From positions 44,674 through 108,673 of the forward strand of contig JAWKKA010000014.1 in the NCBI GenBank assembly GCA_041393495.1: a DNA stretch of 64,000 bases, given 5' to 3'. Shown in pieces: positions 26,789-36,133 of the stretch. Numbering within the stretch: the first letter of the stretch is position 1; every line of letters starts with the position of its first letter. The notes under the pieces were generated by a model. That model was given only the letters and a program-made list of their open reading frames with translations. It ran no database searches and had not been told where the DNA came from. A program made the translations under genes and the position numbers. The stretch comes from RHKX01 sp041393495 (GTDB lineage: Bacteria; Actinomycetota; Thermoleophilia; Solirubrobacterales; 70-9).

Positions 26789-27991
26789 TCAGCGGGCCTG
26801 CGGCCCGACCTCCGCGACAGCGATCCCGCCGGCGTCGCGCCGCGCCTTCGCGCTCGCGTCGGGCATCTCGCCGAGGATCTCGTAGGCGATCGCCCCCGGG
26901 TCGATGCCGAGAGCGGCCGACGCCTCGGGGTCGAGGCGCTCGATCAGGTCCTTGCTGGCCAGCGACCGGCCCCCGCGGCAGGCCTCCTGGATCCGGGCGG
27001 CCTGGTTGACCTCGTCGCCGAGCGCGGTGACCTCGAGCCGGCCGCCGGTGACGACCTGGCCGATCACCAGCGTTGCCCCCCAGTGGATCCCGACGTTGAC
27101 GCGAACCGGCCCGCTGGCGAGATCGAGGGCGCGGGCGATCCCCTGAACCGCGGCCGCGGCCTCGAGGGCGCCGCGGGCGGCCCGTTCCTCCCCGCCGGCC
27201 TGCTCGGCCAGGAAGAAGGCCGAGACGCCGTCGCCGGCGTGCTTGCCGACGATGCCGCCACCCTCGATGACGGCCTCGTCGATCGACGTCGTCAGCTCCC
27301 GGATCATCTCGAAATAGGCCTTCGACGAGAGCCGGCGACTGTGCAGGCCGGAGTCCTCGAGGTCGCAGAAGAGGATCGCTGCCGGCCGGCGGTCCGGCTC
27401 GGTGAGGGCCGCCATCCGCTCGAACATCCGGTCGTCGCCGCGCGAGAGCATGGCCTGGACGCTGCCGCGGAGTCCGCCGCCGACGTAGATCGCGAGGACC
27501 CCGGCGCGGCTGCCGTCGGGGCGGACGAGGCGGACGGCGAGGCGGCCGACGGTGACCGGCAGCCCGTCCGGGAAGGTCGTACCGTAGCTGCCCGCCCAGG
27601 CAACCGGAGGCTCGCGGGGCTCGAACTCCAGCAGCAGCCCTCCGAGCGAGCCGAGGTCGGCGAGGATCCGCTCCTCCTCCTCGGCGCCGCGGAGGTCGTG
27701 TCGCATGTACGGCCCCTCGACCCGCCACCACCGCAGCGCCGAGTCCTCCCGCAATCGCCAGACCGCGGGCGCGACGGCAGCGCGGACGGTCGACACCGTC
27801 CCGTAGGCGAGGTCCTCGTCGTCGTCGAATCCGATCAGGGTGCGGAGCTCGCTGCTCGCGTAGCACAGCCGCCACTCGGAGTCGAGCACCTCGCCGGCGA
27901 GCCGGCCGTCCTCGAGGGCGCGCGCGGCCTCGGCGAGCGTCGGATCCTCCGGCAGCCGATGGGGATACCCCGCTTCCTCCACTGCGCCCAA
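26789..27991 (-). CDS. class III adenylate/guanylate cyclase with PAS-like sensor
   Basis: A 400-residue cytosolic signalling protein. The N-terminal half contains a PAS-like region (VLDSEWRLCYASSELRTLIG). Residues about 200-370 are a class III nucleotide cyclase: ILFCDLEDSGLHS with the first metal Asp, KHAGDGVSAFF with the second, and LGDEVNQAARIQ with the transition-state Asn and Arg. Nucleotide preference (ATP or GTP) is not certain; the substrate-specifying positions are not the textbook Lys/Asp pair. It likely makes a cyclic nucleotide in response to an unknown signal. Confidence 0.82.
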   Translation of the reverse strand: MGAVEEAGYPHRLPEDPTLAEAARALEDGRLAGEVLDSEWRLCYASSELRTLIGFDDDEDLAYGTVSTVRAAVAPAVWRLREDSALRWWRVEGPYMRHDLRGAEEEERILADLGSLGGLLLEFEPREPPVAWAGSYGTTFPDGLPVTVGRLAVRLVRPDGSRAGVLAIYVGGGLRGSVQAMLSRGDDRMFERMAALTEPDRRPAAILFCDLEDSGLHSRRLSSKAYFEMIRELTTSIDEAVIEGGGIVGKHAGDGVSAFFLAEQAGGEERAARGALEAAAAVQGIARALDLASGPVRVNVGIHWGATLVIGQVVTGGRLEVTALGDEVNQAARIQEACRGGRSLASKDLIERLDPEASAALGIDPGAIAYEILGEMPDASAKARRDAGGIAVAEVGPQAR

Positions 27992-28039
27992 TCTAGTCGC
28001 AGCGGGCCCGAGCGGCGGGCCAACGCCCCGGCGCGATAG

Positions 28040-28636
28040 CTAGAAGCCGAGCTCCTCCGCGTACTTGTGCCGGTACTCGCGGCGGCGCTCGAGGACGTCC
28101 TTGACGTAGTCGTAGGTCTCCGGAAACTCGATGTCCCCGAGCTCCATGCCCGCCCCTCCCCAGGCGTCGGCGTTGCCGATCCCGGCGTTGTAGGCGGCGA
28201 GCGCGGCGACGACGTCACCGTCGTAGCGATCGAGCAGGTAGCGGAGGAAGTAGGTGCCGTAGCGGATGTTCAGCTCCGGGTCGGCGAGGTCCTCGTAGAC
28301 GAACGTCTCGCCGCCGGAGAGCTTCTCGATCGTGTCGGCCGTGTCCGGCGTGATCTGCATCAGCCCGCGAGCGCCCGCCGAGGAAGTCTGATCCTCGAAC
28401 TTGGACTCCTCGTAGATGACCGCCGCGATCAGGTCGGCGGGAACGCCCTTCTCGCGCGCCTGCTGGCGGATGATGTCGTCATGGCGCAGCGGCAGGGTCA
28501 GCTCGCTGATCGTGTCGCCGATGTCGATCCGCGAGATCCCGACGACGACCGCGACCACGATCAGGATCGCGACGGCGGCGAACAGGCGGCGCAGCCGGAC
28601 GACGCCGGCCGTTTCGGTCCGACGGGCCGCCGTCAT
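28040..28636 (-). CDS. membrane-anchored lytic transglycosylase (SLT domain)
   Basis: A 198-residue cell-wall enzyme. One N-terminal membrane helix (about 14-35) precedes an SLT domain: VIYEESKFEDQTSS with the catalytic Glu, GARGLMQITPDTA, and AALAAYNAGIGNADAWGG. It cleaves the glycan strands of peptidoglycan without water, outside the membrane. It overlaps the coaE stop by 4 bases (ATGA), so it is translated with coaE. Confidence 0.9.
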   Translation of the reverse strand: MTAARRTETAGVVRLRRLFAAVAILIVVAVVVGISRIDIGDTISELTLPLRHDDIIRQQAREKGVPADLIAAVIYEESKFEDQTSSAGARGLMQITPDTADTIEKLSGGETFVYEDLADPELNIRYGTYFLRYLLDRYDGDVVAALAAYNAGIGNADAWGGAGMELGDIEFPETYDYVKDVLERRREYRHKYAEELGF

Positions 28637-29223
28637 CGGGCGGCGACGAGTGCCGGGAACAGCCGCTCGAGCTCGTCCTGCAGCTCCTCCACCGAGCCGT
28701 GGTTCTCGACGACCCAGGTCGCCTTCGCCGCCTTCGCCGCCTGGCTGAGCTGGCGGGTGTCCCGGCCCTCGAGGCCGCCATGACCGCGAGCGGCAGCCCG
28801 CTCCATCCGATGCCGGTCGGCGGCGACGACGGTGATCGTGCCATCGAAGGTCGGCTCCATCCCGCCCTCGAACAGCAGCGGCACCTCGACCACGGCCACC
28901 TCGGTGTCAGCGGGCAGCCCCGCCGCCCAGTCGCGGACGCGTTCGCGGACCCGGGGGTGGAGCAGCGACTCCAGCCAGTGGAGCTCCTCGCGGCGCTCGA
29001 AGACGATCGCCGCCACCGCGGCGCGATCGACCTCGCCGCCGGGCGCGATCTCGGGACCCCAGCGGTCGACGAGGCGGTCGCGGACCTCGCCGGTCCCGAG
29101 CAGCTCGTGGACGAGCCCGTCGGTCGAGATCGTCCTCGCTCCGAGCCCCGCGAGGATCCGCAGCGCCTCCGACTTGCCGGCGGCGATGCCCCCCGTCAAC
29201 CCGATCAGCGAGGGACCGGGCAC
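28633..29223 (-). CDS. coaE: dephospho-CoA kinase
   Basis: A 196-residue P-loop kinase for the last step of CoA synthesis. IGLTGGIAAGKSEALR (Walker A, residues 6-21) is followed by STDGLVHELL (usually DAD, here TDG), LHPRVRE, VVEVPLLFEGG and RQLSQAAKA. Start is GTG at 29223, four bases after the rpsA stop; a longer open frame upstream is only a shadow of rpsA. It lies downstream of rpsA as in many actinobacteria. Confidence 0.93.
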   Translation of the reverse strand: MPGPSLIGLTGGIAAGKSEALRILAGLGARTISTDGLVHELLGTGEVRDRLVDRWGPEIAPGGEVDRAAVAAIVFERREELHWLESLLHPRVRERVRDWAAGLPADTEVAVVEVPLLFEGGMEPTFDGTITVVAADRHRMERAAARGHGGLEGRDTRQLSQAAKAAKATWVVENHGSVEELQDELERLFPALVAAR

Positions 29224-29227
29224 CGGC

Positions 29228-30664
29228 TCAGGAGTCTTCGGCCCCTGGGTCGCCCTCGGCGGCGGGCTGCTCCTCGGGGACCCCGGCGCCGGGCTCCCCT
29301 CCCTCCCCCTCCGGTCGCTCGGCCGCGGCGGCGGCTTCGGCCTCGACGGCGGCGTGCGCCGCCGCGAGGTCCTCGTCGGTGATCTCGAGGCCGCCGGCCT
29401 TCGGCGCCTCGTCGGCGAAGACCTCCTCGGAGAGCCCGAGCTCGGCGCCCTGCTCCTCGGGCGCCTCGTTGACCTGGCCGGCCTGCGTCGCGGCGGCCTG
29501 GAAGGCGTCACGGAGCGGCAGTCCGCCCTCGCCGACCCGCTTGATCGAGAGCGAGATGCGGCGGCGCTCCTCGTCGATCTCGAGGATCTTGACGCGGACC
29601 TCCTCGCCCGGCTGGACGACCTCGCCGGGGGTCTCGACGTGGTGCTCGGCGAGCTCGGAGATGTGGACGAGGCCCTCGACGCCGGGCACGATCTCGACGA
29701 ACGCCCCGAACGCGACGACCTTCGTGACCTTTCCGGACAGCGAGGAGCCGGGGCCGTACGAGTTGAGGACCGTCTGCCACGGGTCCTCCTGCGTCTGCTT
29801 GAGCCCGAGCGAGATCCGCTGCCGATCCCGGTCGATATCGAGGACCTTGACCTTGACCGTCTCACCGATCTTCAGGGCCTCGGACGGATGGTTGACGTGG
29901 CTCCAGGAGATCTCGGAGATGTGGATCAGGCCGTCGATGCCGTCGAGGTCGACGAAGGCGCCGAAGTCGACGATGTTGGAGACCTTGCCCTCGACGATCT
30001 GGCCCGGCTGCAGGCGCGTGAGGATCTGCTCGCGGACCTCCTTGCGCTCGTCCTCGAGGACGGCGCGGCGCGAGAGGACGACGTTGTTGCGGCTCCGGTT
30101 GAGCTCGATGACCTTGCACTCGATCGTCTCGCCGGTGAACTCCTCGAGGTTGTGGACGCGGCGGATGTCGACCAGCGACGCCGGCAGGAACCCGCGGACG
30201 CCGAGATCGAGGATCAGGCCACCCTTGACGACCTCGATGACGGTCCCCTCGACCGGCTCGCCGGACTCGGCGGCGCCCTCGATCTTTCGCCAGGCCTTCT
30301 CGAAGCGGGCCCGCTTCTTCGAGAGGATCAGGCGACCCTCCTGGTCCTCCTTGGTGAGGACCAGGGCGTCGACCTGCTCGCCGAGCGATACCTCGTCGGC
30401 AGGGTCGACCGAGCGCCGGATCGACAGCTCGTGCGAGGGGATCACGCCCTCCGACTTCCAGCCGATGTCGAGCAGCACCTCGTCCTTGTCGATCCGGACG
30501 ACGGTGCCGCTGACGACCTCGCCCTCCTCGAAGTGGGTGATCGTCGCGTCGTAGTTGGGGAAGACCCTGCCGTCGAGCTCGAGCAGAAGGCCATCCGAGC
30601 CCTCGACGGGCGTGGCGCCTTCGGGCGCCAGAAGCGCTCCGCCGGCTGTCTGAGTCGCGGACAT
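29228..30664 (-). CDS. rpsA: 30S ribosomal protein S1
   Basis: A 478-residue RNA-binding ribosomal protein that helps mRNA load on the 30S subunit. Four S1 (OB-fold) repeats can be followed at roughly residues 45-113, 130-196, 216-285 and 302-372, the last two with the strong motif GAFVDLDGIDGLIHISEIS and GAFVEIVPGVEGLVHISEL. The remaining 100 residues are an acidic Ala/Glu-rich tail. Four repeats plus a tail is the usual actinobacterial form. Confidence 0.95.
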   Translation of the reverse strand: MSATQTAGGALLAPEGATPVEGSDGLLLELDGRVFPNYDATITHFEEGEVVSGTVVRIDKDEVLLDIGWKSEGVIPSHELSIRRSVDPADEVSLGEQVDALVLTKEDQEGRLILSKKRARFEKAWRKIEGAAESGEPVEGTVIEVVKGGLILDLGVRGFLPASLVDIRRVHNLEEFTGETIECKVIELNRSRNNVVLSRRAVLEDERKEVREQILTRLQPGQIVEGKVSNIVDFGAFVDLDGIDGLIHISEISWSHVNHPSEALKIGETVKVKVLDIDRDRQRISLGLKQTQEDPWQTVLNSYGPGSSLSGKVTKVVAFGAFVEIVPGVEGLVHISELAEHHVETPGEVVQPGEEVRVKILEIDEERRRISLSIKRVGEGGLPLRDAFQAAATQAGQVNEAPEEQGAELGLSEEVFADEAPKAGGLEITDEDLAAAHAAVEAEAAAAAERPEGEGGEPGAGVPEEQPAAEGDPGAEDS

Positions 30665-30806
30665 GGACGGGTGATGATTGCAGAGGCGCCGTACGGGCGC
30701 AGTCAGCGGCAGCCGCGCCTGCCGCGGGCGCCACGGAGCTCGGCCGCAAGCGTCTCCGGGCCCGACCGGACCCCGCGCCGGACGGGTTGATCTACGCTGC
30801 CGGTCG

Positions 30807-31961
30807 ATGCCGGTGCGGAAGACGAAGCGCGGGGCCGAGCGGACGCCGCTGGACGGCAGCTGGGACGTGATCGTCTGCGGGGCGAGCTTCGCCGGGCTGA
30901 CGGTGGCCCGCGAGCTGACCGGCTCGGGGGCCCGCGTGCTGGTCGTCGACCGCTACGAGATCGGCGAGCGGCAGACGTCCGCCTGCGCGGCGCCGACGGT
31001 CTGGCTCGAGGCGCTCGGGCTGACGGCGTCGGTCCGGCAGACGTTCGATGACCTCGTCTTTCACACGCCGCACGCGGACACGCGGATGCGCCTGCCGTGG
31101 AGCTTCTCGACCTTCGACTACCCGGAGCTCTGCGGGCTGCTGTGGGCGCAGTGCGACGCCGAGTTCGAGACCGCCAAGGTCGAGGGCCGCGTCGAGGCGC
31201 CGCCGCACGCCGTGAACGGCTCGCCGCGGCCGATCGCGGTCGCGACCGATCGCGGGACGATCGCAGCGCCGCTCGTCGTCGATGCGCTCGGCTGGCGCCG
31301 GGTGCTCGGCGACGGCTACCAGCCGCCCGACGCGCCGCTGTCGCGGGGCCTCGAGGTCCATCCCGCGGGCGCCGGCGACGACCTCGAGCTGTGGATCGAG
31401 CGCGGCGTCGTCCCCGCCGGCTACGGCTGGAGCTTCCCGGCCGGCGACGAGCTCCGCGTCGGCGTCGGCAGCTTCGACCCCCACCACCACGTCCGGCAGC
31501 CGACGGTCGCGCTCGCCGAGCGCCTCGACCTGCCGCCGGAGGGCTACCAGGGCAACTGGATCCCGCACCGGCTCCGCGACGGCGTCGAGCGCGACGTCTT
31601 CTTCTGCGGCGACTCGGCCGGGCACTGCCTGCCGACGACCGCCGAAGGCATCCGCCCCGCCTTCTACTTCGCGATCGCGTGTGGCCGCGAGATCCGCGCG
31701 GTCGTCGCGGGCCGCTCGAGCCGCGACGTCGCGCTGACGCGCTACGGCGCCTTCAACGACTCGCACCGCCACAAGTACGAGTGGATGCTCCGCGTCCAGC
31801 GGCTCGTCCCGAAGGTGCCGCCGCGGATCCTCGGCCCGGCGCTGCGGGCGATGAGCAGCGACGGCTTCGCCCGCTGGGCCTTCAACCACTACCTCGGCAT
31901 CTGCGGTCCCGGGATCGCCGCCGCGACGGCGTCGGCCGAGCCGCAGGCGCTCGCCGCCTGA
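30807..31961 (+). CDS. FAD-dependent oxidoreductase (geranylgeranyl reductase-like)
   Basis: A 384-residue flavoprotein. The FAD-binding fold is at VIVCGASFAGLTVAREL (about 18-34) and the second FAD contact FFCGDSAGHCLPTTAEGI at about 270-287, as in geranylgeranyl reductase-type enzymes. ATG at 30807 is chosen; an earlier in-frame codon at 30678 would run into the divergent rpsA promoter. Such enzymes reduce isoprenoid double bonds or hydroxylate aromatic rings; the substrate is unknown. It stands alone between rpsA (divergent) and a DUF606 transporter (convergent). Confidence 0.85.
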   Translation: MPVRKTKRGAERTPLDGSWDVIVCGASFAGLTVARELTGSGARVLVVDRYEIGERQTSACAAPTVWLEALGLTASVRQTFDDLVFHTPHADTRMRLPWSFSTFDYPELCGLLWAQCDAEFETAKVEGRVEAPPHAVNGSPRPIAVATDRGTIAAPLVVDALGWRRVLGDGYQPPDAPLSRGLEVHPAGAGDDLELWIERGVVPAGYGWSFPAGDELRVGVGSFDPHHHVRQPTVALAERLDLPPEGYQGNWIPHRLRDGVERDVFFCGDSAGHCLPTTAEGIRPAFYFAIACGREIRAVVAGRSSRDVALTRYGAFNDSHRHKYEWMLRVQRLVPKVPPRILGPALRAMSSDGFARWAFNHYLGICGPGIAAATASAEPQALAA

Positions 31962-31965
31962 CCGC

Positions 31966-32880
31966 TCAGGCGACGATCAGGAAGGTCCCGGCGAGCAGCA
32001 GCGCGACGGCCCCGGCGCGGAGCGCCGTCAGCGGCCGCCGGTCGAGGCCGAGAACGCCGAAGTGGTCGAGCGCCACCGAGGCGGCGAGCTGGCCGGTGAT
32101 CGTCGTCGCCGCGAGCCCGCCGGCGCCGATCGTGCGCACCAGCAGCACCGACGCGGCCACGTAGACGGCGCCGATCAGCCCGCCGGCGAGGTAGCGTCGC
32201 GGCACCTCGAGCGCCGCCGGGACCCCGGCCGCGCTGCGGCCCGCGATCACCACCACCGCGAGCACGAGCGAGCCGACGACGAAGTTGACGAGCGCCGCCT
32301 CGAGGCCGCCGATCGTCTCGCCGAGGGCGGCGTTGATCGGCGCCTGCGTCGCCAGCGCGAGGCCGGCGACGACGATCAGCGCGCCGGCGAGGCGGCGCCC
32401 GGCGCCGCCGACGGTCGCTTCCGGGCCGCGGCCGCGGCGCAGGATCAGCACGGTTCCGGCGAGCAGCAGCGCGGCGCCGACGGCGCGGGCGACCGTGACC
32501 GGCTCGACATCGAGGCCGATCGCGCCGCGCGAATCGAGGACGATCGAGCCGACCATCTGGCCGGTGATCGTCGCCGCCGCGACGCCGCCGGCGCCAACGA
32601 CCGGGACGGTCAGCAGCGCGATCAGGACGAACGACGCTCCGATCACGCCGCCGACGAGCTCCCACGCCGCCACCCCGCCGATGTCCGCGAGCCCGCCGAC
32701 GCCGCCGCTGACGAGGACGGCGAGGGCGAGCCCGCCGAGGCCGACCAGGAAGCTCACCAGCGCCGCCGGGACCGGCCCGGTGCTCACCGCCAGCCGCGCG
32801 TTGACCGGCGCCTGGAGGGCGAACTGGACGCTGACGGCGAGCATGATCAGGGCGGCCGGCGCGACGCTCACGCCATCCAT
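31966..32880 (-). CDS. DUF606 (YdcZ-like) DMT-type membrane transporter
   Basis: A 304-residue integral membrane protein of about ten helices made of two similar halves. Each half starts like a DUF606 domain (FALQAPVNARLAVSTGP; LATQAPINAALGETIGG) and ends TGQ(M/L)xxSxxLDxxGxxGLDxxP followed by AGTxLI. It is a fused duplication, since many DUF606 proteins have only one domain of about 150 residues and pair up. Belongs to the drug/metabolite transporter group; substrate unknown. Confidence 0.88.
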   Translation of the reverse strand: MDGVSVAPAALIMLAVSVQFALQAPVNARLAVSTGPVPAALVSFLVGLGGLALAVLVSGGVGGLADIGGVAAWELVGGVIGASFVLIALLTVPVVGAGGVAAATITGQMVGSIVLDSRGAIGLDVEPVTVARAVGAALLLAGTVLILRRGRGPEATVGGAGRRLAGALIVVAGLALATQAPINAALGETIGGLEAALVNFVVGSLVLAVVVIAGRSAAGVPAALEVPRRYLAGGLIGAVYVAASVLLVRTIGAGGLAATTITGQLAASVALDHFGVLGLDRRPLTALRAGAVALLLAGTFLIVA

Positions 32881-32915
32881 TCAAGCGACCGCGCCAGGCA
32901 GGCCGGCGTTCGCCG

Positions 32916-33563
32916 TCAGTCGACGAGCCGCCGCTCGGCCGCCCAGCGGCTGAGCTCGTGGCGGTTCGAGAGCTGCAGCTTGCGGAGCACCGCGCTGACG
33001 TGCGCCTCGACGGTCCGCGGCGAGATGTCGAGCTGTTGGGCGACCTCCTTGTACATGTAGCCGCGCGCGATCAGTCGCAGGACCTCACGCTCGCGCAGCG
33101 TCAGCTGGTCGAGCTCGGGATCGACCTCGGCGGCGGGGACCGACCCGGCGAACGCATCGAGAACGAACCCCGCGAGCCGCGGCGAGAAGACCGCGTCGCC
33201 GCCGCGGACCCGCTCGATCGCGGCGGCCAGCTCCGGGCCCGAGATCGACTTCGTCACGTAGCCGCGGGCGCCGGCCCGCACCACCGCGATCACGTCCTCG
33301 GCCGCGTCGGAGACCGACAGCGCCAGAAACCGCTGCGCGGGGTCGGTCGCGGCGACGCGGCGGATCACCTCGACCCCGCCGCCGCCCGGCATGTGGACGT
33401 CGAGCAGGACGACGTCGGGGCGGGTCGCGGCGATCGTCCTCACCGCCTCCTCGACGGTGCCGGCCTCGCCGGCGACGTCGACGAGCCCTTCGACCTCGGA
33501 GCGGACACCGCTCCGAAACAGGGCGTGGTCATCGACGATCACGATCGTCGCGCGTCCGCTCAC
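32916..33563 (-). CDS. NarL/LuxR-type response regulator
   Basis: A 215-residue two-component regulator. The receiver (residues 6-120) has VVDDH at the acid pocket, phospho-Asp in VVLLDVHMPG (about 55) and Lys in YVTKS (about 105). The LuxR-type helix-turn-helix is at about 152-210 (LTLREREVLRLIARGYMYKEVAQQL). It overlaps the histidine kinase stop by 4 bases, so the pair is cognate. It should bind an inverted repeat; a candidate lies at 36118-36133 upstream of the operon. Confidence 0.93.
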   Translation of the reverse strand: MSGRATIVIVDDHALFRSGVRSEVEGLVDVAGEAGTVEEAVRTIAATRPDVVLLDVHMPGGGGVEVIRRVAATDPAQRFLALSVSDAAEDVIAVVRAGARGYVTKSISGPELAAAIERVRGGDAVFSPRLAGFVLDAFAGSVPAAEVDPELDQLTLREREVLRLIARGYMYKEVAQQLDISPRTVEAHVSAVLRKLQLSNRHELSRWAAERRLVD

Positions 33564-34840
33564 GGGGCCTCCCGCGCGATCGAGAGCACCACCTCGGTCC
33601 CGGAGCCCGCCGTCGCGACGATCGTCGCAGTCCCGCCGTTGCGACGCATCCGCCCGACGATCGACTCGCGGACCCCGCGGCGATCGGCGGGGACCTGATC
33701 GAGGTCGAAGCCGGGGCCCCGGTCACGGACGAACGCCTCGATCGTCTCCGGGCCCGCCTCCGCGTAGACCGAGATCGGGCCAGCGTCGCCGGCGAACTTG
33801 GCGGCGTTGATGAGCGCTTCGCGCGCCGCGGCGACCAGCGCCGTTGCGCCATCGTCGAGCTCGCAGTCGCCGACGGTCACGACCTCGACCTCGATCCGGT
33901 AGGCGTCCTCGACGACCTCGGCGACGCCGCGGAGGGCGGCCGCGAAGCCCCCGCCGACCGTCCCCGGCCGGTCGGCGCCGAGCCAGCCCCGCAGCTCCCG
34001 CTCCTGACGGCGCGCGAGCGCGGCCACCTCGCGCGGGTCGTCGGCGCGCTTCTGCATCAGAGTCAGCGTCTGCAGGACCGAGTCGTGAAGGTGGGCCGCC
34101 ATCTCGGCGCGCTCCTGCGAGCGGATCCGCTCCGCCCGCTCGGCGGCGAGGCTGCGACCGAGCCTCCAGATGAACGGGGCGAGGATCAGCGCCAGGGCGA
34201 AAACCGCGACGATCGCGGTGAACGCGGCATCGCGCGCCGGGCCGAGGGCATCGACCTGCGAGAGGAACAGCAGCGCCGCGCCGACGACGAGGGCGACCCC
34301 GAAGCCGCCCCGGTAGAGGTCGCGCAGCCCGGCCCCGACCGACCGCTCGGTCGGCCCGTCGGCGGGCGGGGCGGCGCCGGTGACGAGCCGGTCGGGAGCG
34401 GGCGCCGCCCGCTCCTCCCGCCGCGACTGCGCCCAGAGCAGCGTCGCGCCCGCGACCGCGAGGACGAGCGGCCAGACGACGGCGTCGCTCCACCAGATGC
34501 CGAGCTCGCGGAAGACGAGCAACAGCGACATCGTCAGCAGGCCGGCGCCGAGTCCGAGCTGCCAGCCGCGGCGGCCCCCCGGCATCGTCCGACCGGCCGG
34601 GCGGCCCCCGTGGGCCGGCAGGAACAGCCAGGCGAGCAGGTACGCGACGACGAGGAGGCCTCCGCTCGCCACGACCGCGACCACGAACAGGACGCGGAGA
34701 AGCCACGGCTCCAGGCCGAGCCAGGCGGCGATCCCGGCGATCACGCCACCGGCGATCCCGGCCGCCGGGTCACGGCGAAGCGGCCGGCCGCCCGGCCCCG
34801 GCTCGCGGGCGGGGGCGGACGCCGCGTCGGCCTCAGCCAT
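33560..34840 (-). CDS. sensor histidine kinase with N-terminal PspC domain
   Basis: A 426-residue membrane kinase. A PspC domain (AGIAGGVIAGIAAWLGLEPW and the following helix, about 28-80) is followed by four more helices (about 95-225), a HisKA_3 dimerisation helix with the phospho-His in AAHLHDSVLQTL (about 250-261), and a HATPase domain (EALINAAKFAG N-box, DRGPGFD G-box, about 330-425). PspC domains respond to membrane stress, so the system probably senses envelope damage. Overlaps neighbours by 4 and 8 bases. Confidence 0.92.
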   Translation of the reverse strand: MAEADAASAPAREPGPGGRPLRRDPAAGIAGGVIAGIAAWLGLEPWLLRVLFVVAVVASGGLLVVAYLLAWLFLPAHGGRPAGRTMPGGRRGWQLGLGAGLLTMSLLLVFRELGIWWSDAVVWPLVLAVAGATLLWAQSRREERAAPAPDRLVTGAAPPADGPTERSVGAGLRDLYRGGFGVALVVGAALLFLSQVDALGPARDAAFTAIVAVFALALILAPFIWRLGRSLAAERAERIRSQERAEMAAHLHDSVLQTLTLMQKRADDPREVAALARRQERELRGWLGADRPGTVGGGFAAALRGVAEVVEDAYRIEVEVVTVGDCELDDGATALVAAAREALINAAKFAGDAGPISVYAEAGPETIEAFVRDRGPGFDLDQVPADRRGVRESIVGRMRRNGGTATIVATAGSGTEVVLSIAREAP

Positions 34841-35027
34841 CGTCCTCCTGCCCCGAAGTCAGGCCGGCGGCGACGAGGAACGCTCCGACGGCGGCGCAGA
34901 TCGCGGCGCCGGCGAGCTCCCAGCCGAGCGTGATCAGGTCGAGCTGGTCGAGGCAGAGCAGGGCGCCGAGCAGCACGAACGCGATGCCGGCAACCAGCGA
35001 GACCCGATCGAGGCGCCGGCGTCTCAT
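34833..35027 (-). CDS. small two-helix membrane protein of the PspC operon
   Basis: A 64-residue protein with a basic start (MRRRRLDR) and two membrane helices (about 10-26 and 32-55), ending GQEDDG. It overlaps the kinase start by 8 bases and the PspC protein stop by 4, so it is made with both. Function unknown; similar small proteins are common in PspC two-component operons and may modulate the kinase. Confidence 0.75.
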   Translation of the reverse strand: MRRRRLDRVSLVAGIAFVLLGALLCLDQLDLITLGWELAGAAICAAVGAFLVAAGLTSGQEDDG

Positions 35028-36052
35028 GCCGCGCAGGCCTTCGCGTTGGCGGCGCGCATCGCCGAGTCACGCCCGTGCTCGCCGCCGTCCCAGCCATCGT
35101 CCCAGCGGCGGCTCGAGTCCCCGATGTCGGCGTCGTCGTCGTTGACCACCGTGATCTGGCCGAGATCGACCTCGGCGTCGAGGCGCAGCTGCGGCCTCCC
35201 GGTCGCGCCGTCCCCGGTGCTGAGGTCGACGTCGGCGCCATCCGCTTGCTGGCCGGCGACGACGAGGTCGCCGGCGCCCGCATGAGCGTCGGCCACGACG
35301 CAGACATCGGAGGGGACGGCGACGACGAGCTGGCCGGCGCCGACCCTGGCGGTCAGGGCCAGCACCTGCCTCCGCGGCCAGCTCATCCCGCGCAGATCGA
35401 CGGCCATGCGTCCGATCCCGAGCTCGTAGCCGTCGTCGGGGATCGCCTTCGCGCTCACCGGCCGGTGCTCGCGATCGCCGATGCCGCCCTCGAGGTCGAG
35501 GTCGGCGGCGGCGGCGACGCCGACGCCGATCGACAGGGCCAGCGCCGGGACCAGCAACCAGCGGGCGCCGCCGCGGAACGAGGTCACCGCGAGGGCGATC
35601 CCGATGATCACGACGATGATGGCCACGGGGAGCCCGAAGCCGAGCCCGGTGGCGACGGTGGCGCCGGCGGCCAGCACCGCGAAGCCCACGATCGCGGCGA
35701 TCGCGATCGCGACGATCAGGAGGATCTGGACGATCTCGCGACCGCGGCCGCCCTCGACCGGCCGGCCGGTGCCGTCGTCGGCGGGCGCGAACAGCGCCAC
35801 CGCGAGGTAGGCGAGGACGCCGAGGCCGCCGAACAGCATGGCCACGGCGAACGCGATCCTGATGATCAGCGGGTCGATGTCGAAGTAACGGCCGAGGCCG
35901 CCACAGACGCCGGCGATGATGCGGTCGTCATGGCTGCGCAGAAACCGTCGCGGGGAGTGGTTCACCGTCGGCGCCGGGGTCGTCGGCACCTCATCGGCGG
36001 CGGGCTCGCCGCGCTCGCTCAGGCTTCGGTCCTTGTCTTCCGGTTCGTTCAT
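35024..36052 (-). CDS. PspC-domain membrane protein
   Basis: A 342-residue protein. After about 33 polar residues comes a PspC domain (DRIIAGVCGGLGRYFDIDPLIIRIAFAVAMLFGG, split here at about 40-75), further helices to about residue 190, and a C-terminal beta-rich domain (LRGMSWPRRQVLALTARVGAGQLVVAVPSDVCVVADAHAGAGDL in outline) of the adhesin-like LiaF type found in envelope-stress proteins. ATG at 36052 has an AGGAGG site 6 bases upstream. It heads the two-component operon and may be its sensor partner or repressor. Confidence 0.87.
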   Translation of the reverse strand: MNEPEDKDRSLSERGEPAADEVPTTPAPTVNHSPRRFLRSHDDRIIAGVCGGLGRYFDIDPLIIRIAFAVAMLFGGLGVLAYLAVALFAPADDGTGRPVEGGRGREIVQILLIVAIAIAAIVGFAVLAAGATVATGLGFGLPVAIIVVIIGIALAVTSFRGGARWLLVPALALSIGVGVAAAADLDLEGGIGDREHRPVSAKAIPDDGYELGIGRMAVDLRGMSWPRRQVLALTARVGAGQLVVAVPSDVCVVADAHAGAGDLVVAGQQADGADVDLSTGDGATGRPQLRLDAEVDLGQITVVNDDDADIGDSSRRWDDGWDGGEHGRDSAMRAANAKACAA

Positions 36053-36117
36053 CTCGGGCCTCCTGGCAGTGATCGATTGGCTCCACGGAGGCTGACGGCG
36101 GTCGTCGGCGTCGTCCA

Positions 36118-36133
36118 TACGGGATGTCCCGTA
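36118..36133. promoter_or_regulatory. 16-bp palindrome, candidate response-regulator site
   Basis: TACGGGATGTCCCGTA has perfect 7-bp arms and a 2-base spacer. It lies between the PspC operon (66 bases upstream of its ATG) and the divergent sigma factor gene (118 bases upstream). NarL/LuxR-type regulators often use 7-2-7 inverted repeats, so autoregulation by the operon's own regulator is a reasonable inference. Confidence 0.55.
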
